Below the pieces are notes generated by a model. It did not search any database. It was not told the DNA's origin and was given only the letters and a program-made list of their open reading frames with translations. Positions 26,803-37,854 of a stretch of DNA of 64,000 nucleotides are shown here, piece after piece (the stretch's first letter is position 1; every line of letters begins with the position of its first letter). Position numbers and translations under genes: made by a program. Origin of the DNA: Tritrichomonas foetus (taxonomy: Eukaryota; Parabasalia; Tritrichomonadida; Tritrichomonadidae); the NCBI GenBank assembly GCA_001839685.1, contig MLAK01000485.1:7104-71103 (forward strand), given 5' to 3'.

Positions 26803-27753
26803 ATGTTGTTTTTATTTTCGATAAATATATATAGTTTGGAACTAAGAGCAACAGCAGGGAAAGTTTTCAATATTCAAGTTCTCAGTGGAAGTGAACTCCT
26901 GCGAACAACTTATGCAAATGTTGGATATTCTTCGTATTTACGAGTTGATGGTCAATCAAAAAGTATAGATGTTGCTACGGCTACTTTCAATGGCATTCAA
27001 TTCACTGTGTCACACGAAATAAAAGATGGAAATAGTCGCATTGATGTCATTCACAATATCCAGAATTTGGAAAATACCCAAAAAACGATAGATCTAGCTG
27101 ATCATTGTGACTCTCAATTAGGGTCTGATGACAGACCTATTATCGATATGGTTCATCCCAATAATGCACCTTATACAAATCAAGCTTATCTCTATATACA
27201 TTCATCTTCTAATTATTTTTATATTTTTTTAAAAGGAATATTTGATCCCCCATATAGTTCAGCATGGTTCGGCCAGTACTCAGCTAGAACCAGTTATTTG
27301 TGGCAGAATGCAACAGTTCAAACTTATTCAGGAGGAGATTCAGGACTTGTTTATTCATGGCAGAATGTGATTGTGCCACCAATGGGTCTGGTAAGACTCA
27401 CAAGTGTTTTTTCAGTTCGTCTCATTGTTTCAGCAACTCCATCTCCAACACCCTTTCCAACAGCAACAGTAGCACCTGAACCAGATGTTTTTATTTGTGG
27501 AGATTGCCCAAAATGTCCAATATGCCCAAACTGTCCAAACTGCCCAGAATGCCATGAATGCCCACCACAACCAAAATGCCCTGACTGTCAACAATTACAA
27601 AGGTGTCCAACACCATGCCCAAAATGTCCTATATGTCCAAATTGCGATTTTATCGATGTCAATGATGATGATGATAATGAAAATTTCTCAATTGATGATG
27701 ATGAAATTGAAAACTTGTTTTTCTTTCCAATCATAGGAAAATCCAAAAAATGA
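26803..27753 (+). CDS. Putative secreted protein with Pro/Thr linker and CPxC-repeat Cys-rich segment
   Basis: The 316-residue protein starts with a hydrophobic leader (MLFLFSINIYSLEL) typical of a signal peptide. Residues about 18-205 are Ser/Tyr-rich with beta-like character and no recognised domain. A TPSPTPFPTATVAPEP linker follows. Then about 60 residues hold CP-x-C steps (CPKCPICPNCPNCPECHECP and a second cluster), and an acidic end with LFFFPIIG is too short for a membrane span. The dense Cys steps could bind metal or form disulfide cross-links. Function is not known. The Pro/Thr linker is of the same style as that in the giant gene at 39 kb. Confidence 0.7.
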   Translation: MLFLFSINIYSLELRATAGKVFNIQVLSGSELLRTTYANVGYSSYLRVDGQSKSIDVATATFNGIQFTVSHEIKDGNSRIDVIHNIQNLENTQKTIDLADHCDSQLGSDDRPIIDMVHPNNAPYTNQAYLYIHSSSNYFYIFLKGIFDPPYSSAWFGQYSARTSYLWQNATVQTYSGGDSGLVYSWQNVIVPPMGLVRLTSVFSVRLIVSATPSPTPFPTATVAPEPDVFICGDCPKCPICPNCPNCPECHECPPQPKCPDCQQLQRCPTPCPKCPICPNCDFIDVNDDDDNENFSIDDDEIENLFFFPIIGKSKK

Positions 27754-27998
27754 ATGATAATCCTATGCTCATATCTCTTCTTCTTCTTTTTTTTTCCCAA
27801 AAAAATCATTACGAGAGCATTCAAAATACTTCTTCTTTTAGGGTTTTTATTCACATCAAACACAAATATTTACTATTTTAAATGATATATAATTGTACAA
27901 TTATGTCTATTAATAGTGATGAAAAATTGTTATATTAGTTTTAGAAATACGTAATACAAACAAAAATGAATTTTCCCAAATCATTAATATGCATATCG

Positions 27999-29456
27999 TT
28001 AATCAAAAATATTTCCATACAGAAGTTCTTCTATTCTTGCCTTCTCCATTAGTTCTCTTTGCCTTTCTTCAGGGTCTTTTTTGGTTATTTTCATAATCAT
28101 TACTTTATTAACTAATGGCCTTCCATCCTTTCTTTTGACTGGCTTTGTTGCCCTTTCTTTCATTTGATCAATTTTCCTTTTCTGTTCTAATTCTTTCTTT
28201 CTTTGATTTGCTTCTCTTTGCTCTTTTCTCTTCTTTTCGTTGAATAATTTGAGTTTTTTAGCAATAAATAACGGATCAACTTGTTTAATTACTCTTGTCA
28301 TCGATTCAATTTGTGTTTCTATTAAACTTAGCATTGATAATGAATTCTGACCAAATATAATTGAATTTTGATCAGGATCATTTGATTTAAAACATTGTCG
28401 GAAAATATCTCCAATTTGTTTTTGAAGATGTTTTCCTTTGATATCCAATTGATCATTACGGCTTTTATTTTTATTCGAAATATTATTCTGAAAGTTATTG
28501 GAAATACCACCTGTTTTTTCATTCGGCGATCCAGCAACCTGATTTGACTCTTGTTCATTCACCATATCACTCAGTAAACTTTCAATTTGTAAATCAATTT
28601 CTTTTAGATTTTCTTCTATTTTGCTAATAGTAATATCAATTTCAGCTTCTGTTTCTTCAGTTTTTGCTCTCATTGAATCAACGTGTTGAACTATAAAAAG
28701 ATCTTCATTTTCTAATTTATCAAAAAAGTTTAAAAATTCTTCTGTTGTTTTTGGTCTTTCACCATTGGTTCGTGCAATATCTTGTAACAAAATATCATAT
28801 CCTTGATAAGTTGATAAAGTTTCTTCTAATTTGGTAATTTCTGTTTCCATAGCAGAAATTTGTTGTTTCTTCTTTTTTACTTGATTTCCAACTTCAATTC
28901 TTCTTTTTAATTGTTCTTCGTATCGTTTTCTATAACGATTTCTTGTGTTCTCATTTTGATTTGATGATGTTTTCATTATATTTTGTTGTTCACGAAAATC
29001 ATTTTCGATAGAATTTAATTTATTTTCTTTTGTTTCTTTTTGATTTTGGAGACGCTCAATTTCTTGTTTATGGCGAGATATTAAAAGATTCGATAAAAAC
29101 AGCTCTCTTTGCTCTTGAATCAATTGATTAGTATGCTGTTGTCTTTGGCGAAGTTCACCAACTGGTTTAACTTCATCATCATCTCGATACAAATCCATAT
29201 TAATTTTTTTCTCATAATTTTTTCTCATCGTTCTCCTTGAAGATACTGGCTGTTCTGGTAGAGCTCGCTGCATTATTGTCATATTTTGCTTCTTTTTAAA
29301 TTTCTTTTTTTTGATATCTTCAGCATCATCACGTTGCTGATAAATATCTGTTGATGTTGGTAAAGCAAAAGGATTTGGTTCTTTTAAAGGATTTTTAACT
29401 ATTGGATCGATTCGTTTTTGTGCTTTCCAGGATATTTCTTTTGGCTTTCCCGACAT
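27999..29456 (-). CDS. CFAP100/CCDC37-like axonemal coiled-coil protein
   Basis: The 485-residue protein is Lys/Glu/Gln-rich coiled coil over most of its length. The segment RELFLSNLLISRHKQEIERL (about 117-136) matches the ReMFLvqmaLdTKreEIqrLE block of the DUF4200/CFAP100 family. The later segment EEFLNFFDKLENEDLFIVQH (about 237-256) matches the second conserved block (LLxxFxxLEExNLxLIQN). CFAP100 (Chlamydomonas MIA1) belongs to the modifier of inner arms complex that tunes inner-arm dynein I1/f, so the protein is probably flagellar. There is no signal peptide or membrane segment. Its length is somewhat below that of animal orthologues. Confidence 0.75.
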   Translation of the reverse strand: MSGKPKEISWKAQKRIDPIVKNPLKEPNPFALPTSTDIYQQRDDAEDIKKKKFKKKQNMTIMQRALPEQPVSSRRTMRKNYEKKINMDLYRDDDEVKPVGELRQRQQHTNQLIQEQRELFLSNLLISRHKQEIERLQNQKETKENKLNSIENDFREQQNIMKTSSNQNENTRNRYRKRYEEQLKRRIEVGNQVKKKKQQISAMETEITKLEETLSTYQGYDILLQDIARTNGERPKTTEEFLNFFDKLENEDLFIVQHVDSMRAKTEETEAEIDITISKIEENLKEIDLQIESLLSDMVNEQESNQVAGSPNEKTGGISNNFQNNISNKNKSRNDQLDIKGKHLQKQIGDIFRQCFKSNDPDQNSIIFGQNSLSMLSLIETQIESMTRVIKQVDPLFIAKKLKLFNEKKRKEQREANQRKKELEQKRKIDQMKERATKPVKRKDGRPLVNKVMIMKITKKDPEERQRELMEKARIEELLYGNIFD

Positions 29457-30082
29457 GATACGATTTACGTTTAAAATACTTTTGTGAAGGAACCGATCAA
29501 ATTAATTGAACGAATCAAATTCAAAAAGTTGATATAATTATCTCGTTTTTTTACTTTTCCTTCTTATGTTTAGATTTGGTTATTTAACCAAATAATGAAT
29601 AAGATCAAATAAAAACTATTTTGTTAGTGAATGAAAGTGCCAACATTAAGATGAACAATTTCAGATCGATTGAAACACCTAATTGACTTTCAAGATTGTA
29701 GTTTCATGTCACTTTTTGAACCATCACCTTCAAACTTGTCAAAGTGCATTTTACAGTCTCAACAGTATGTTCTGCCAGTGGAGTAAATAAGACTAGGTGA
29801 TTTTAATGGCCTTATCAAACCTTATATCGAACTATCAATATTAGAATCAAATCCATAAATTGAACATCTAAGTTGATTAATCAATTGAACATCGAAAGTG
29901 ATTTCACATCATGATCATCAAACAACAATCGAGATTGTTTGTAAAAAAATTAGTTAAAAAATCGAATGAATAGATTTTATTCTTTTATCGCATTTTTATT
30001 CACAATTTAATATTTTCATGATATTTTTTTCAAGACATGACACCACCGTTCATATGCCAACCTGGTTAAATTTAATCAAATT
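29457..30082. other. Intergenic, about 630 bp
   Basis: AT-rich spacer between two minus-strand genes. I see no coding frame, repeat or RNA-like fold worth calling. Confidence 0.55.
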
Positions 30083-30967
30083 TTAAAAGGACTCAACGAG
30101 CTGTTCCAGTGCGACGAGTGTTGGGAGCTTCAATGACGAGACTTCAATTTCATCATCAAATTTCAAGTCAGGCTCCATTTTCATGATCAATTCCAAAACC
30201 TTGTTCACGTTTTCACCATCGTCACTAATTGCTGCATTCACTTTATTTGCTATTTTCTCAATTTCGCTTTGTGAGTAGGTTCTTCGAGATGCCTTCTCGC
30301 CAGCACCACCAATTGATGATATGGAGCTTGTTACTGCAGGTGATTTTGATGATTTTTTATTAGGTCCTTTATTTGATTTCTTGGTGTTTCTTGAGCTTTC
30401 ACTCAAATTTGTGGCAGATGCCTGACGGCTTGGTCTCTGTGAAGATGACGATGATGTAGGTGTTTTCGGTCGGCTTGGAATTTGGGCATTGGTGACTGAA
30501 TTCGTACGAGAAGCTTTCTTAGATGATTGCTTAGTATTTTGTTTAGGTATCTGCATATTTGGAGGAGCTGATGAAATGACATTATTGAATCTGGCTTTTA
30601 ATTCGTTCAATTCGTATAGCCAGCCTTCCTTTTCATCATCTGTAATGAATTCTGCCTTTTCTTTAAACGTTGCCTGAAGCTGGCGCGCTAATGTTGCAAT
30701 CAGTGCAGTCTTCCCATTAAATGTAATGGCGTTCTCCCAAACGAGTTCAATATCGGCTTTGAAATCGCTTACTTTATCGTATTCGTTATTTTCTAGCTTT
30801 TTTCGAATTGTCCCGAGATCCATCGGTTTTTGAATTACTTGTAGATACGTCGGACACATGTCGCGCTCGGGATCGACAGGTGTGGCAAACATTTTCGATA
30901 TTTGGAATGTGAGCAAATAATCAACGCATGAGATGCATTTTTTTAAGAGCACATTTGAGAGTGGCAT
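30083..30967 (-). CDS. Single-bromodomain BET-like protein
   Basis: The 294-residue protein begins at the ATG at 30967. The frame is open a few codons further, but only with TTG. Residues about 1-105 form a bromodomain: FATPVDP...YLQVIQKPMDLGTIRKKL and WENAITFNGK, where the Asn corresponds to the acetyl-lysine-binding YN. A Ser/Pro/Lys-rich linker follows (about 130-230). The last 60 residues, EPDLKFDDEIEVSSLKLPTL, match the extra-terminal (NET) domain EPSL...DEIEIDFETLKPTTL. One bromodomain plus NET is the BET plan of many protists. It would read acetylated histone tails and recruit transcription factors. The WPF shelf reads FATP. Confidence 0.88.
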   Translation of the reverse strand: MPLSNVLLKKCISCVDYLLTFQISKMFATPVDPERDMCPTYLQVIQKPMDLGTIRKKLENNEYDKVSDFKADIELVWENAITFNGKTALIATLARQLQATFKEKAEFITDDEKEGWLYELNELKARFNNVISSAPPNMQIPKQNTKQSSKKASRTNSVTNAQIPSRPKTPTSSSSSQRPSRQASATNLSESSRNTKKSNKGPNKKSSKSPAVTSSISSIGGAGEKASRRTYSQSEIEKIANKVNAAISDDGENVNKVLELIMKMEPDLKFDDEIEVSSLKLPTLVALEQLVESF

Positions 30968-33099
30968 CAATGAAAAAAGTGTCAAAACCGTATTTTTTTC
31001 AATTCATACAATTAATTTTATAATTTTTCATATCACCGGGTTAACAAGAAGTGTGGAATTATATAATTTAGAGCGATAACTTTTGTTTTCAAATGATTCT
31101 TTCCTTTTAGAATGCTTTTGCTAACATGTTGACACAGTATTTAGTGAACAAGTGATCTGAGAGAAGTTGGTATGGACTTTGATCACATCAAATAAAAGAT
31201 AAACGAATTTGTCATAAATGGCCAAACAAAAACAATACCGATGAAAAGTTATAAATGTCAATATCTTGGTGTTGAAATAAATTGGAGAAATAATAAAGCA
31301 TCAGTTATTGTGTGGTAGAAATGGGCGAGAATATATGTCAATATAAAAAAGAAAAATGGATTTTTCAAGTGATTCTAGAAATATTTGTTGCTTGTTTTTA
31401 ATGCCAACTTTTGGAATCATTAAATATCATAAATGCTTTTCCAGGAATTACATTTGAGTTGGGACTCAGTCTGTGTTTGATGCAGGATAGATATGGAGCG
31501 TGAGTGTATGACTTTGAAAAGGCCAAAAATATGAATGGAACAAATTACTGAAATGACCTCAAGACCATCCAATAATAATGTTATCAATATTAGGGATTTT
31601 CTCGAATTTTGGGTTCCGAAAATTTTTTTCACTTACAATTTCACCAAACATGGTGAAAAACATACCGTATAAAAATTAGACAGAAAAACGATATGATCAC
31701 ATATTAATAATCGAAGATTGAAATGAGAAATTAAAATGATCTTGAAATCTTCTACCAATAGAGATTGAAGCACCAAACGCATATTCGTTATATTGAGAAT
31801 AGAATGATCGTATCTTATCGAAAGTGAATACAATTTTTTGTGAGTAGAATTGGAAGTTTGCAATTATTGGTGAATTCAAAAATAAGCGAAATATTTTTGA
31901 AACAAACTCGGAAATTTATTGTCAAAAATTTATTATTGAACAAAATTTACCCATTAGCAAATGTCAGTTGTTGCAAGGATTATCTTTAAAAAAAATATAA
32001 AATAAACAAAATGGAGATATTGAAAGATTTTTATTTATAGAGCACACACAATCTTGAAAAGATACACAAAAATTGATAAGAATGTGTTTCAGGACTGGAA
32101 ATTCAGGTAAACCTCGTGGTTAGATTTCCATTCATTTTTTTTTTGAATATAATTACGGAAAACATCAGTATTAGAGCACAAGATTTCATGTCAATTAATA
32201 TACTTGGAATTTCTTCATGTACTGAGACTTATTGTAAATGAAATTTTTTTGATGATTCACTTCGAACAAAGAAAAATTTATTAATCGATACAAGAAAAGG
32301 CCATCTTGTTACGTAGATTCCCAAAAACCCTTTCCATCTGAATAACGCCAGCTGATTCAGTAGGTGATTGTGAATGTTTTATATCACATTTCATGAATAT
32401 CCTCATAAAAAACTGTCATAAAGGTGTTACCAAAGCAACTCAGAAATTTCGATATAATACGTTACAATTATTTTCAATCCTTTCACTTTTTTTGAATAAA
32501 AATATTTTCGTAAGTAGATTATAAGAATTAATTCTAAATGCGAATTGAATTGCCACAAATTTTTTGAATAATTTTTTTTTAAAGTCCTAAAAACCTTAGG
32601 ACTATCTTGAAAATTTAAATAACATGGTGATATAATTTTAATAATTCGTGAATCTGGTAATTTAGCTCTTATAATTATTATATTAAAATATATCAATGAA
32701 AATCGAATTTTAGATTTGATAAAAAATCGTTATTATTTCACAATGAATGCCTCAATTATGATAATATAAATTCATAGAAATAATGATAAATTTGAATTAT
32801 TTTTTGGTATTTCCACTTTTTCAAGTAAATTCTTTCTTGATATTCACAAAAATAACCATTATCTTTACTCTGAAAAAGTATCTACATTGATAAAAACATA
32901 TTTAAAAAGTTTCATTATTAAATTGTTATACACAAAAAGTTCATAGACGATTTAAAACTAATTAATTAATAGAAAATATTTTGTGAAAATCATTCTCTAA
33001 AATTTCTCAAAAATACAAAATAATTCATTATTCAACTCATAGAAATTCAATCTTTTTAAATTCTCCCCCAAAAGATTGAGAAAAATATAATTTCGACGA
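30968..33099. other. Gene-free 2.1 kb
   Basis: This is the upstream region of both the bromodomain and cyclase genes (divergent). Only short shadow frames occur. An 8-bp perfect hairpin (32583-32603) is the most distinct structure. I find no coding frame, tRNA or tandem repeat that can be supported. Confidence 0.55.
32583..32603. repeat. Inverted repeat, 8-bp arms
   Basis: AGTCCTAA (32583-32590) and TTAGGACT (32596-32603) are exact reverse complements around a 5-nt AAACC loop. It sits in a 2-kb gene-free region, and its role is unknown. Confidence 0.7.
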
Positions 33100-36000
33100 A
33101 TGAATGGCGTTGTTGAATCCAAGATAACGTCATCCACTCTTTTATCATCCTCCTCTATTCGAACATCCGATGTTTCACAGAAATATGCAGGGATGATTGA
33201 ACTATCTACTTATAAAAAGACAAGAAATGCATTATTTCAACTTTTTGATTACGTCGGCCAAACAGCTCCTTCTTTCTACGGACTTCGCACAGTCTGTAGC
33301 ATATGGCGTATCATTCAATATTTCGGACCAACCTTTGTTCCACGATATTACGAATTCTGGGGAAAAGGTACTGTTATGAATACATTAGCCAACATTTTAT
33401 CCGTATTTTCACACATATTACCAGGATCCATACGAGATTTTACAGCTAGCTACATGCTTCTTGCATATATCGTAATTTTCCTAATTGCTTATATAGGACT
33501 TTTAGCGTCTTCTTTGTATTTCACGAAAAACGCAAAGCTTCCGAAAATCGTTCCTGCCGTTATTTCCGTTTTTATGGCAACAATCGGATATCTCTTTCAG
33601 CCAATCGCCATTACTTTCGCATTCGAAACCATCGGGCGAATGATTACGAGATCAGACGAATTCGTGAATCCTTTTAATATTGTCGTTGTTATTTTAACGT
33701 TCGTTGTCTTGGCAATTTATTTATGGATGTTTTCAACTGTTTATTCCGTCACTATTACATTCAAGCCAGATTCACTTCAAGTAACAATTCCATCGGTTCA
33801 AGTTTTGATCATTTTTGCAACATTGGTGATTAACGGTTTAATTGGTCTTGCTTCAGAACTCACTAAATATCCACGACTTGCAATCACTGGTGTTACTGCG
33901 ATACTTTGTTTTGTATTCATTTCTTTCCTTTTCCAAAAGGGTGGCTTAGTTTCACGTAACTATGAAAAAGCTCTCGGTGCTTCATCATTTGCTGAAGGAA
34001 TTTTATTCATTGTTGTCATTGTTTATGAAATTATTGGAATTCGAGGTTCTGAAGTTATCATTTTTATCGTTTTAGGTGTTTGGCTTATTTCTTTCTTCCT
34101 ATTTCACTGGTATTTTGAAAGGAGGGCACTTCGTTTCATCAATATTCTTGATATGATTGAAGATGATCCTGAAAATTTCCAACTGATTAAATCACCGACA
34201 CAGCTTGAAGGAATTGCAGTAAATGGCTTTAGATTTGCTCATCCTGTTTGTCTTTCATGGCAACTCTTCAAACTCGGAATTGAAAGATGGCCTCAAAACG
34301 TAGATATTTGGCTATTGTTCGCCAAAATGACAGCTATTTATCCCGAAGAAACACAACAATTAAACTGGATATCTTTAGGTATGTCTCAGAACAAATTAAA
34401 AGGATCTCTTGCGAAACACACCATGCAGCAAATTGGATCAATTATAAAACAACGTGAAACAAACCTCATTCCTGAATTGAAGTCAAAAATTGACAAAGTT
34501 GCCAAACAAGTTCAAGGAACAAAACATAAAGTTCGTTACATTTGGGATCTTATTATTCAAGGAAACATCAAAGAACTCGAAGTTGTCATTTCTCGTGCTT
34601 ATCATGCAATTGATCATTGTGAAGCAGATTTCTTGCACTTAATTCGACAATTCCCCAATTCTAGATTTGTTGCACGTTCGTATGCACGATTTTTGAGAGA
34701 CGTTGTTGCAGATCATGCTGGACATAAAGTATGGGCACAAAATGTTTCACTCTTGCAAAGAGGTATCAGTGTTTTCCCTGATAAGGCACACGAATTAGGT
34801 TTACGAGCATTTCCACTCCTTCCAAAGACTTTAGATGCCCATGTTGCAGTTCAAGCAACACAAGGAATGGTTACAGATGATACTTTAACTCAAGATATTG
34901 ATGGTGATGATGAACAAGCCGCAATTGATGCTGAAGTTAGAATGTCTGTTCGTGAAAGCATCAATAAACTTGTCATTCCATCATTTAGGACAGCACGTAT
35001 AATTAGAGTAATTTCATTCTTTATTTTGTACTTTGTTCCAGTTATTTTCTTATGTGTTTATCTTAATGTTTACATTAATTCACTCACATATCCACTTAAT
35101 TTCATGTTCACACTTTCCAAACTGAGAACTGAATTACTGCAACTTGTCGGTGTTGGTTTCCACTTTGTTTGTGAACGTCTTCTAGTTATTAATCGACCGG
35201 ATAGTGGAGATCCACCACCTGTAACATTTGGTACGACACATAATAGTTCTAAACAAGTTCTGTTCCTTGCACAAGAAATTGTCGATCAAATTCCGAACCT
35301 TACTTCAATGATGGACTATGCACAAGGAAATGCGAATATGGATTTAGCCAGGGATTTCATTTTCGGAAATATGATTGATTTTAAAGTAATCCTCGATGTC
35401 AACGCTGATCCAACAATCAAAAAGATTTCTATTACCCAAGTATTGATGGAATATGTCGTTTTATTACGTGAATTAATTCAATTGAGTGATTTAAACGACC
35501 CAAATAATTATAATGACAGTTTCCCAGTGAGCACTATTATGAATTCTAAATATGTTTCAATTCCATTTAACAATATTCAAGAAGTTACCGAAAATATGTC
35601 AACTGCTCTTGAACTGATTCGTGCTTATGTTGATGATAATTATCAGAATATTCACAAAATTTCAACAATTGCAATGTTTGTTATTATATTTGGTGTTATT
35701 CTTGCTTATATTATTTTCGTTGTAGTTATCATTAAAGAAATCCAACGTGATAAAATGATGATTTATAAATGCCTTGCATCTCTTCCAAAGAACATTGTAT
35801 CTAAAGTTGCCGATTCCTTCAAAGTTCTTAAAAAAGAAGAAGATGATGAAATGAAAACATCTCAATCACATGATGAAGAATTCAATAAACAAGAAGAAAA
35901 CGTTCTTAAAATCTTTGCAACATCATCAGATACAGGAAATAGATCTGCCACTGACACCATATTCATTATAGGATGTACAATTATGTTATTAATTTCATAT

Positions 36001-37854
36001 GTTATAGTCGTTGCTTTTGTTTGCCAATTTGTTGATAAATCTGCCCAACAATTAAACGAATCAGCACCACATATCGATTACATCATGGGAAGTTACACAT
36101 ATGATTTCTCATCACTTATAGTTTTAATCATGCTTGGTGCTTCGTTCAAGGGACATAATGTTTATCGATTCCCACACGATGAAATGATTAATGTAATTAA
36201 CAAATGGCAATCAAGAGGTATTACAACATACCACATGTCTAGATTTGGTGATGAAGAAACAGGTACCAAACCATTCTATGGTTTCAGTGTTGGCTTAGAT
36301 GAACAAACACCTTTGACTGGCTGTGATGCAAGATTTATTCCAATGTCCGATCATGATGTGTATAAATGTTGGTCTGCCGATCTTCTTACTTCTTATATTC
36401 AAATGACTATTCATAGTTATGTCCAAACCCATGTGAAATACTATGAAAGCAAAGATCCACAATTAAAGGCGAAAGCAAACTTTTCACTTTTCGAAAGAAA
36501 CTTTGATGATATGTGGCATATGCATCAAGTTCACTTGTATGAACGTTACTTCTCTCCAATGTTTTCTAAAATCATAGGAAATGTTGTAGATCTTTTGCAT
36601 AAAGATTTATCAACAATAATTGGGCTTTCTATAGCAATGCTTGTTGTCGGAATCATTTCTGAAGGACTTCTCTTAAATAGCATTTCGACATCCGAACAAC
36701 ATCAAAAATTCGCATTGAGACTTCTTCTTCAATGTCCAGGCAGTGCTGTTGTTTCGAACATGCACATTACTGCTCTTCTTGCTGGTAACTTCAGTGAGAA
36801 ACACATTGATTCAACAACAAGAGATGCAGAATTTTATGATGTTATTGTTCAAGATCTTCCAGATTCTGTTTTAACTCTTGACATGGATGGAAAAATCCTG
36901 ACTGCCAATTCTGCTACCAATAGAATCTTTGGAATTAAACCAGAAGAACTGATACAACAAAGTATTGTCAACTTAGGTGATAATTTCAAAGGTGAAAATC
37001 CATTTGCCTTCTTTAAAGAAAAGGTAGTTGTTACAGAGGCTCTTTCATTCGAGAAAAGTCTCGCATATTCACCACCAAATGGAAATGAAATTCATGTAGA
37101 AATTTCGTTAATTGTACTCGCAGAAAATATTATTGTTACAACAAGAGATGTTACACAAACTGTAATGTACAACAAACTTATTAGCGATGAACGTCAAAAG
37201 AGTGATAAATTACTTAGTTCAATCCTTCCACCAAGGCTTGTTGCAAGAGTTCAAGCCGGTGAAAAGAACATCTCTTTCTCAGTTCAATCAGCTTCTATTG
37301 TCTTTATGGATATTGTTTCATTTACGCCATGGTGTGGCTCACTTCCTGCAGCAACAGTTATGAAGACATTGAATCTCATGTTCAAAGAAAATGATGCTCT
37401 TGTTGCAATGCACTCAACAATGACAAAGATTAAATGCATTGGTGATTGTTATATGGCAGCAGGTGGTATTTTCATGGATGTAAACCAACCAGCACAACAT
37501 GCGAAAGATGTCGTTGAATTCGGTTTAGACGCAATAGAGGCACTCGAAAAAATTAATGAAGACATCAACCAATCATTACAGATTCGTGTTGGTGTTAATA
37601 CTGGTGGTCCGATCGTTGCAGGTGTTCTTGGTACAGCTAAACCAACATTCGAAATCCTTGGTCCTGCCATCAACATGGCTCAACAGATGGAACATCATGG
37701 CGTTCCAATGAAAGTTCATGTATCAAGAGCGGTTTATGAATTGATTTATGGTGGATCTTTCCAAGTGAAGGAAAGAGGTGAAATTCAACTCAAGAATGGC
37801 CCAGCGGTTACTTATTTGATCGACAAGCGCGAAAGAATTGTTGATAATGATTAA
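33100..37854 (+). CDS. Multi-span membrane adenylate cyclase with PAS domain
   Basis: The 1584-residue protein has about seven hydrophobic helices in the first 340 residues, a soluble helical region (340-630), then further helices near 635-660, 855-880, 950-975 and 1170-1193 that bracket two large loops. A PAS domain starts at about 1246 (LPDSVLTLDMDGKILTANSA). A class III cyclase domain follows after the linker LLSSILPPRLVARVQAGEK. Metal-binding Asp are in FMDIVSFT (about 1402-1409) and GDCYMA (about 1447). Base-selecting Lys (KIKCIG) and Glu (FEILG) favour ATP over GTP. The transition-state Asn is kept in INMAQQM, but the Arg position is Gln. It would make cAMP at a membrane. Related cyclases form large families in trichomonads. 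The start ATG follows TTTCGACGA. Confidence 0.92.
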   Translation: MNGVVESKITSSTLLSSSSIRTSDVSQKYAGMIELSTYKKTRNALFQLFDYVGQTAPSFYGLRTVCSIWRIIQYFGPTFVPRYYEFWGKGTVMNTLANILSVFSHILPGSIRDFTASYMLLAYIVIFLIAYIGLLASSLYFTKNAKLPKIVPAVISVFMATIGYLFQPIAITFAFETIGRMITRSDEFVNPFNIVVVILTFVVLAIYLWMFSTVYSVTITFKPDSLQVTIPSVQVLIIFATLVINGLIGLASELTKYPRLAITGVTAILCFVFISFLFQKGGLVSRNYEKALGASSFAEGILFIVVIVYEIIGIRGSEVIIFIVLGVWLISFFLFHWYFERRALRFINILDMIEDDPENFQLIKSPTQLEGIAVNGFRFAHPVCLSWQLFKLGIERWPQNVDIWLLFAKMTAIYPEETQQLNWISLGMSQNKLKGSLAKHTMQQIGSIIKQRETNLIPELKSKIDKVAKQVQGTKHKVRYIWDLIIQGNIKELEVVISRAYHAIDHCEADFLHLIRQFPNSRFVARSYARFLRDVVADHAGHKVWAQNVSLLQRGISVFPDKAHELGLRAFPLLPKTLDAHVAVQATQGMVTDDTLTQDIDGDDEQAAIDAEVRMSVRESINKLVIPSFRTARIIRVISFFILYFVPVIFLCVYLNVYINSLTYPLNFMFTLSKLRTELLQLVGVGFHFVCERLLVINRPDSGDPPPVTFGTTHNSSKQVLFLAQEIVDQIPNLTSMMDYAQGNANMDLARDFIFGNMIDFKVILDVNADPTIKKISITQVLMEYVVLLRELIQLSDLNDPNNYNDSFPVSTIMNSKYVSIPFNNIQEVTENMSTALELIRAYVDDNYQNIHKISTIAMFVIIFGVILAYIIFVVVIIKEIQRDKMMIYKCLASLPKNIVSKVADSFKVLKKEEDDEMKTSQSHDEEFNKQEENVLKIFATSSDTGNRSATDTIFIIGCTIMLLISYVIVVAFVCQFVDKSAQQLNESAPHIDYIMGSYTYDFSSLIVLIMLGASFKGHNVYRFPHDEMINVINKWQSRGITTYHMSRFGDEETGTKPFYGFSVGLDEQTPLTGCDARFIPMSDHDVYKCWSADLLTSYIQMTIHSYVQTHVKYYESKDPQLKAKANFSLFERNFDDMWHMHQVHLYERYFSPMFSKIIGNVVDLLHKDLSTIIGLSIAMLVVGIISEGLLLNSISTSEQHQKFALRLLLQCPGSAVVSNMHITALLAGNFSEKHIDSTTRDAEFYDVIVQDLPDSVLTLDMDGKILTANSATNRIFGIKPEELIQQSIVNLGDNFKGENPFAFFKEKVVVTEALSFEKSLAYSPPNGNEIHVEISLIVLAENIIVTTRDVTQTVMYNKLISDERQKSDKLLSSILPPRLVARVQAGEKNISFSVQSASIVFMDIVSFTPWCGSLPAATVMKTLNLMFKENDALVAMHSTMTKIKCIGDCYMAAGGIFMDVNQPAQHAKDVVEFGLDAIEALEKINEDINQSLQIRVGVNTGGPIVAGVLGTAKPTFEILGPAINMAQQMEHHGVPMKVHVSRAVYELIYGGSFQVKERGEIQLKNGPAVTYLIDKRERIVDND

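Noticed and set aside
31420..32696. Several 60-90 codon minus-strand frames in the 2-kb gap
   Set aside because: Composition is that of random AT-rich DNA (Ile/Leu/Phe/Ser/Asn), overlapping in several frames, with no family match.
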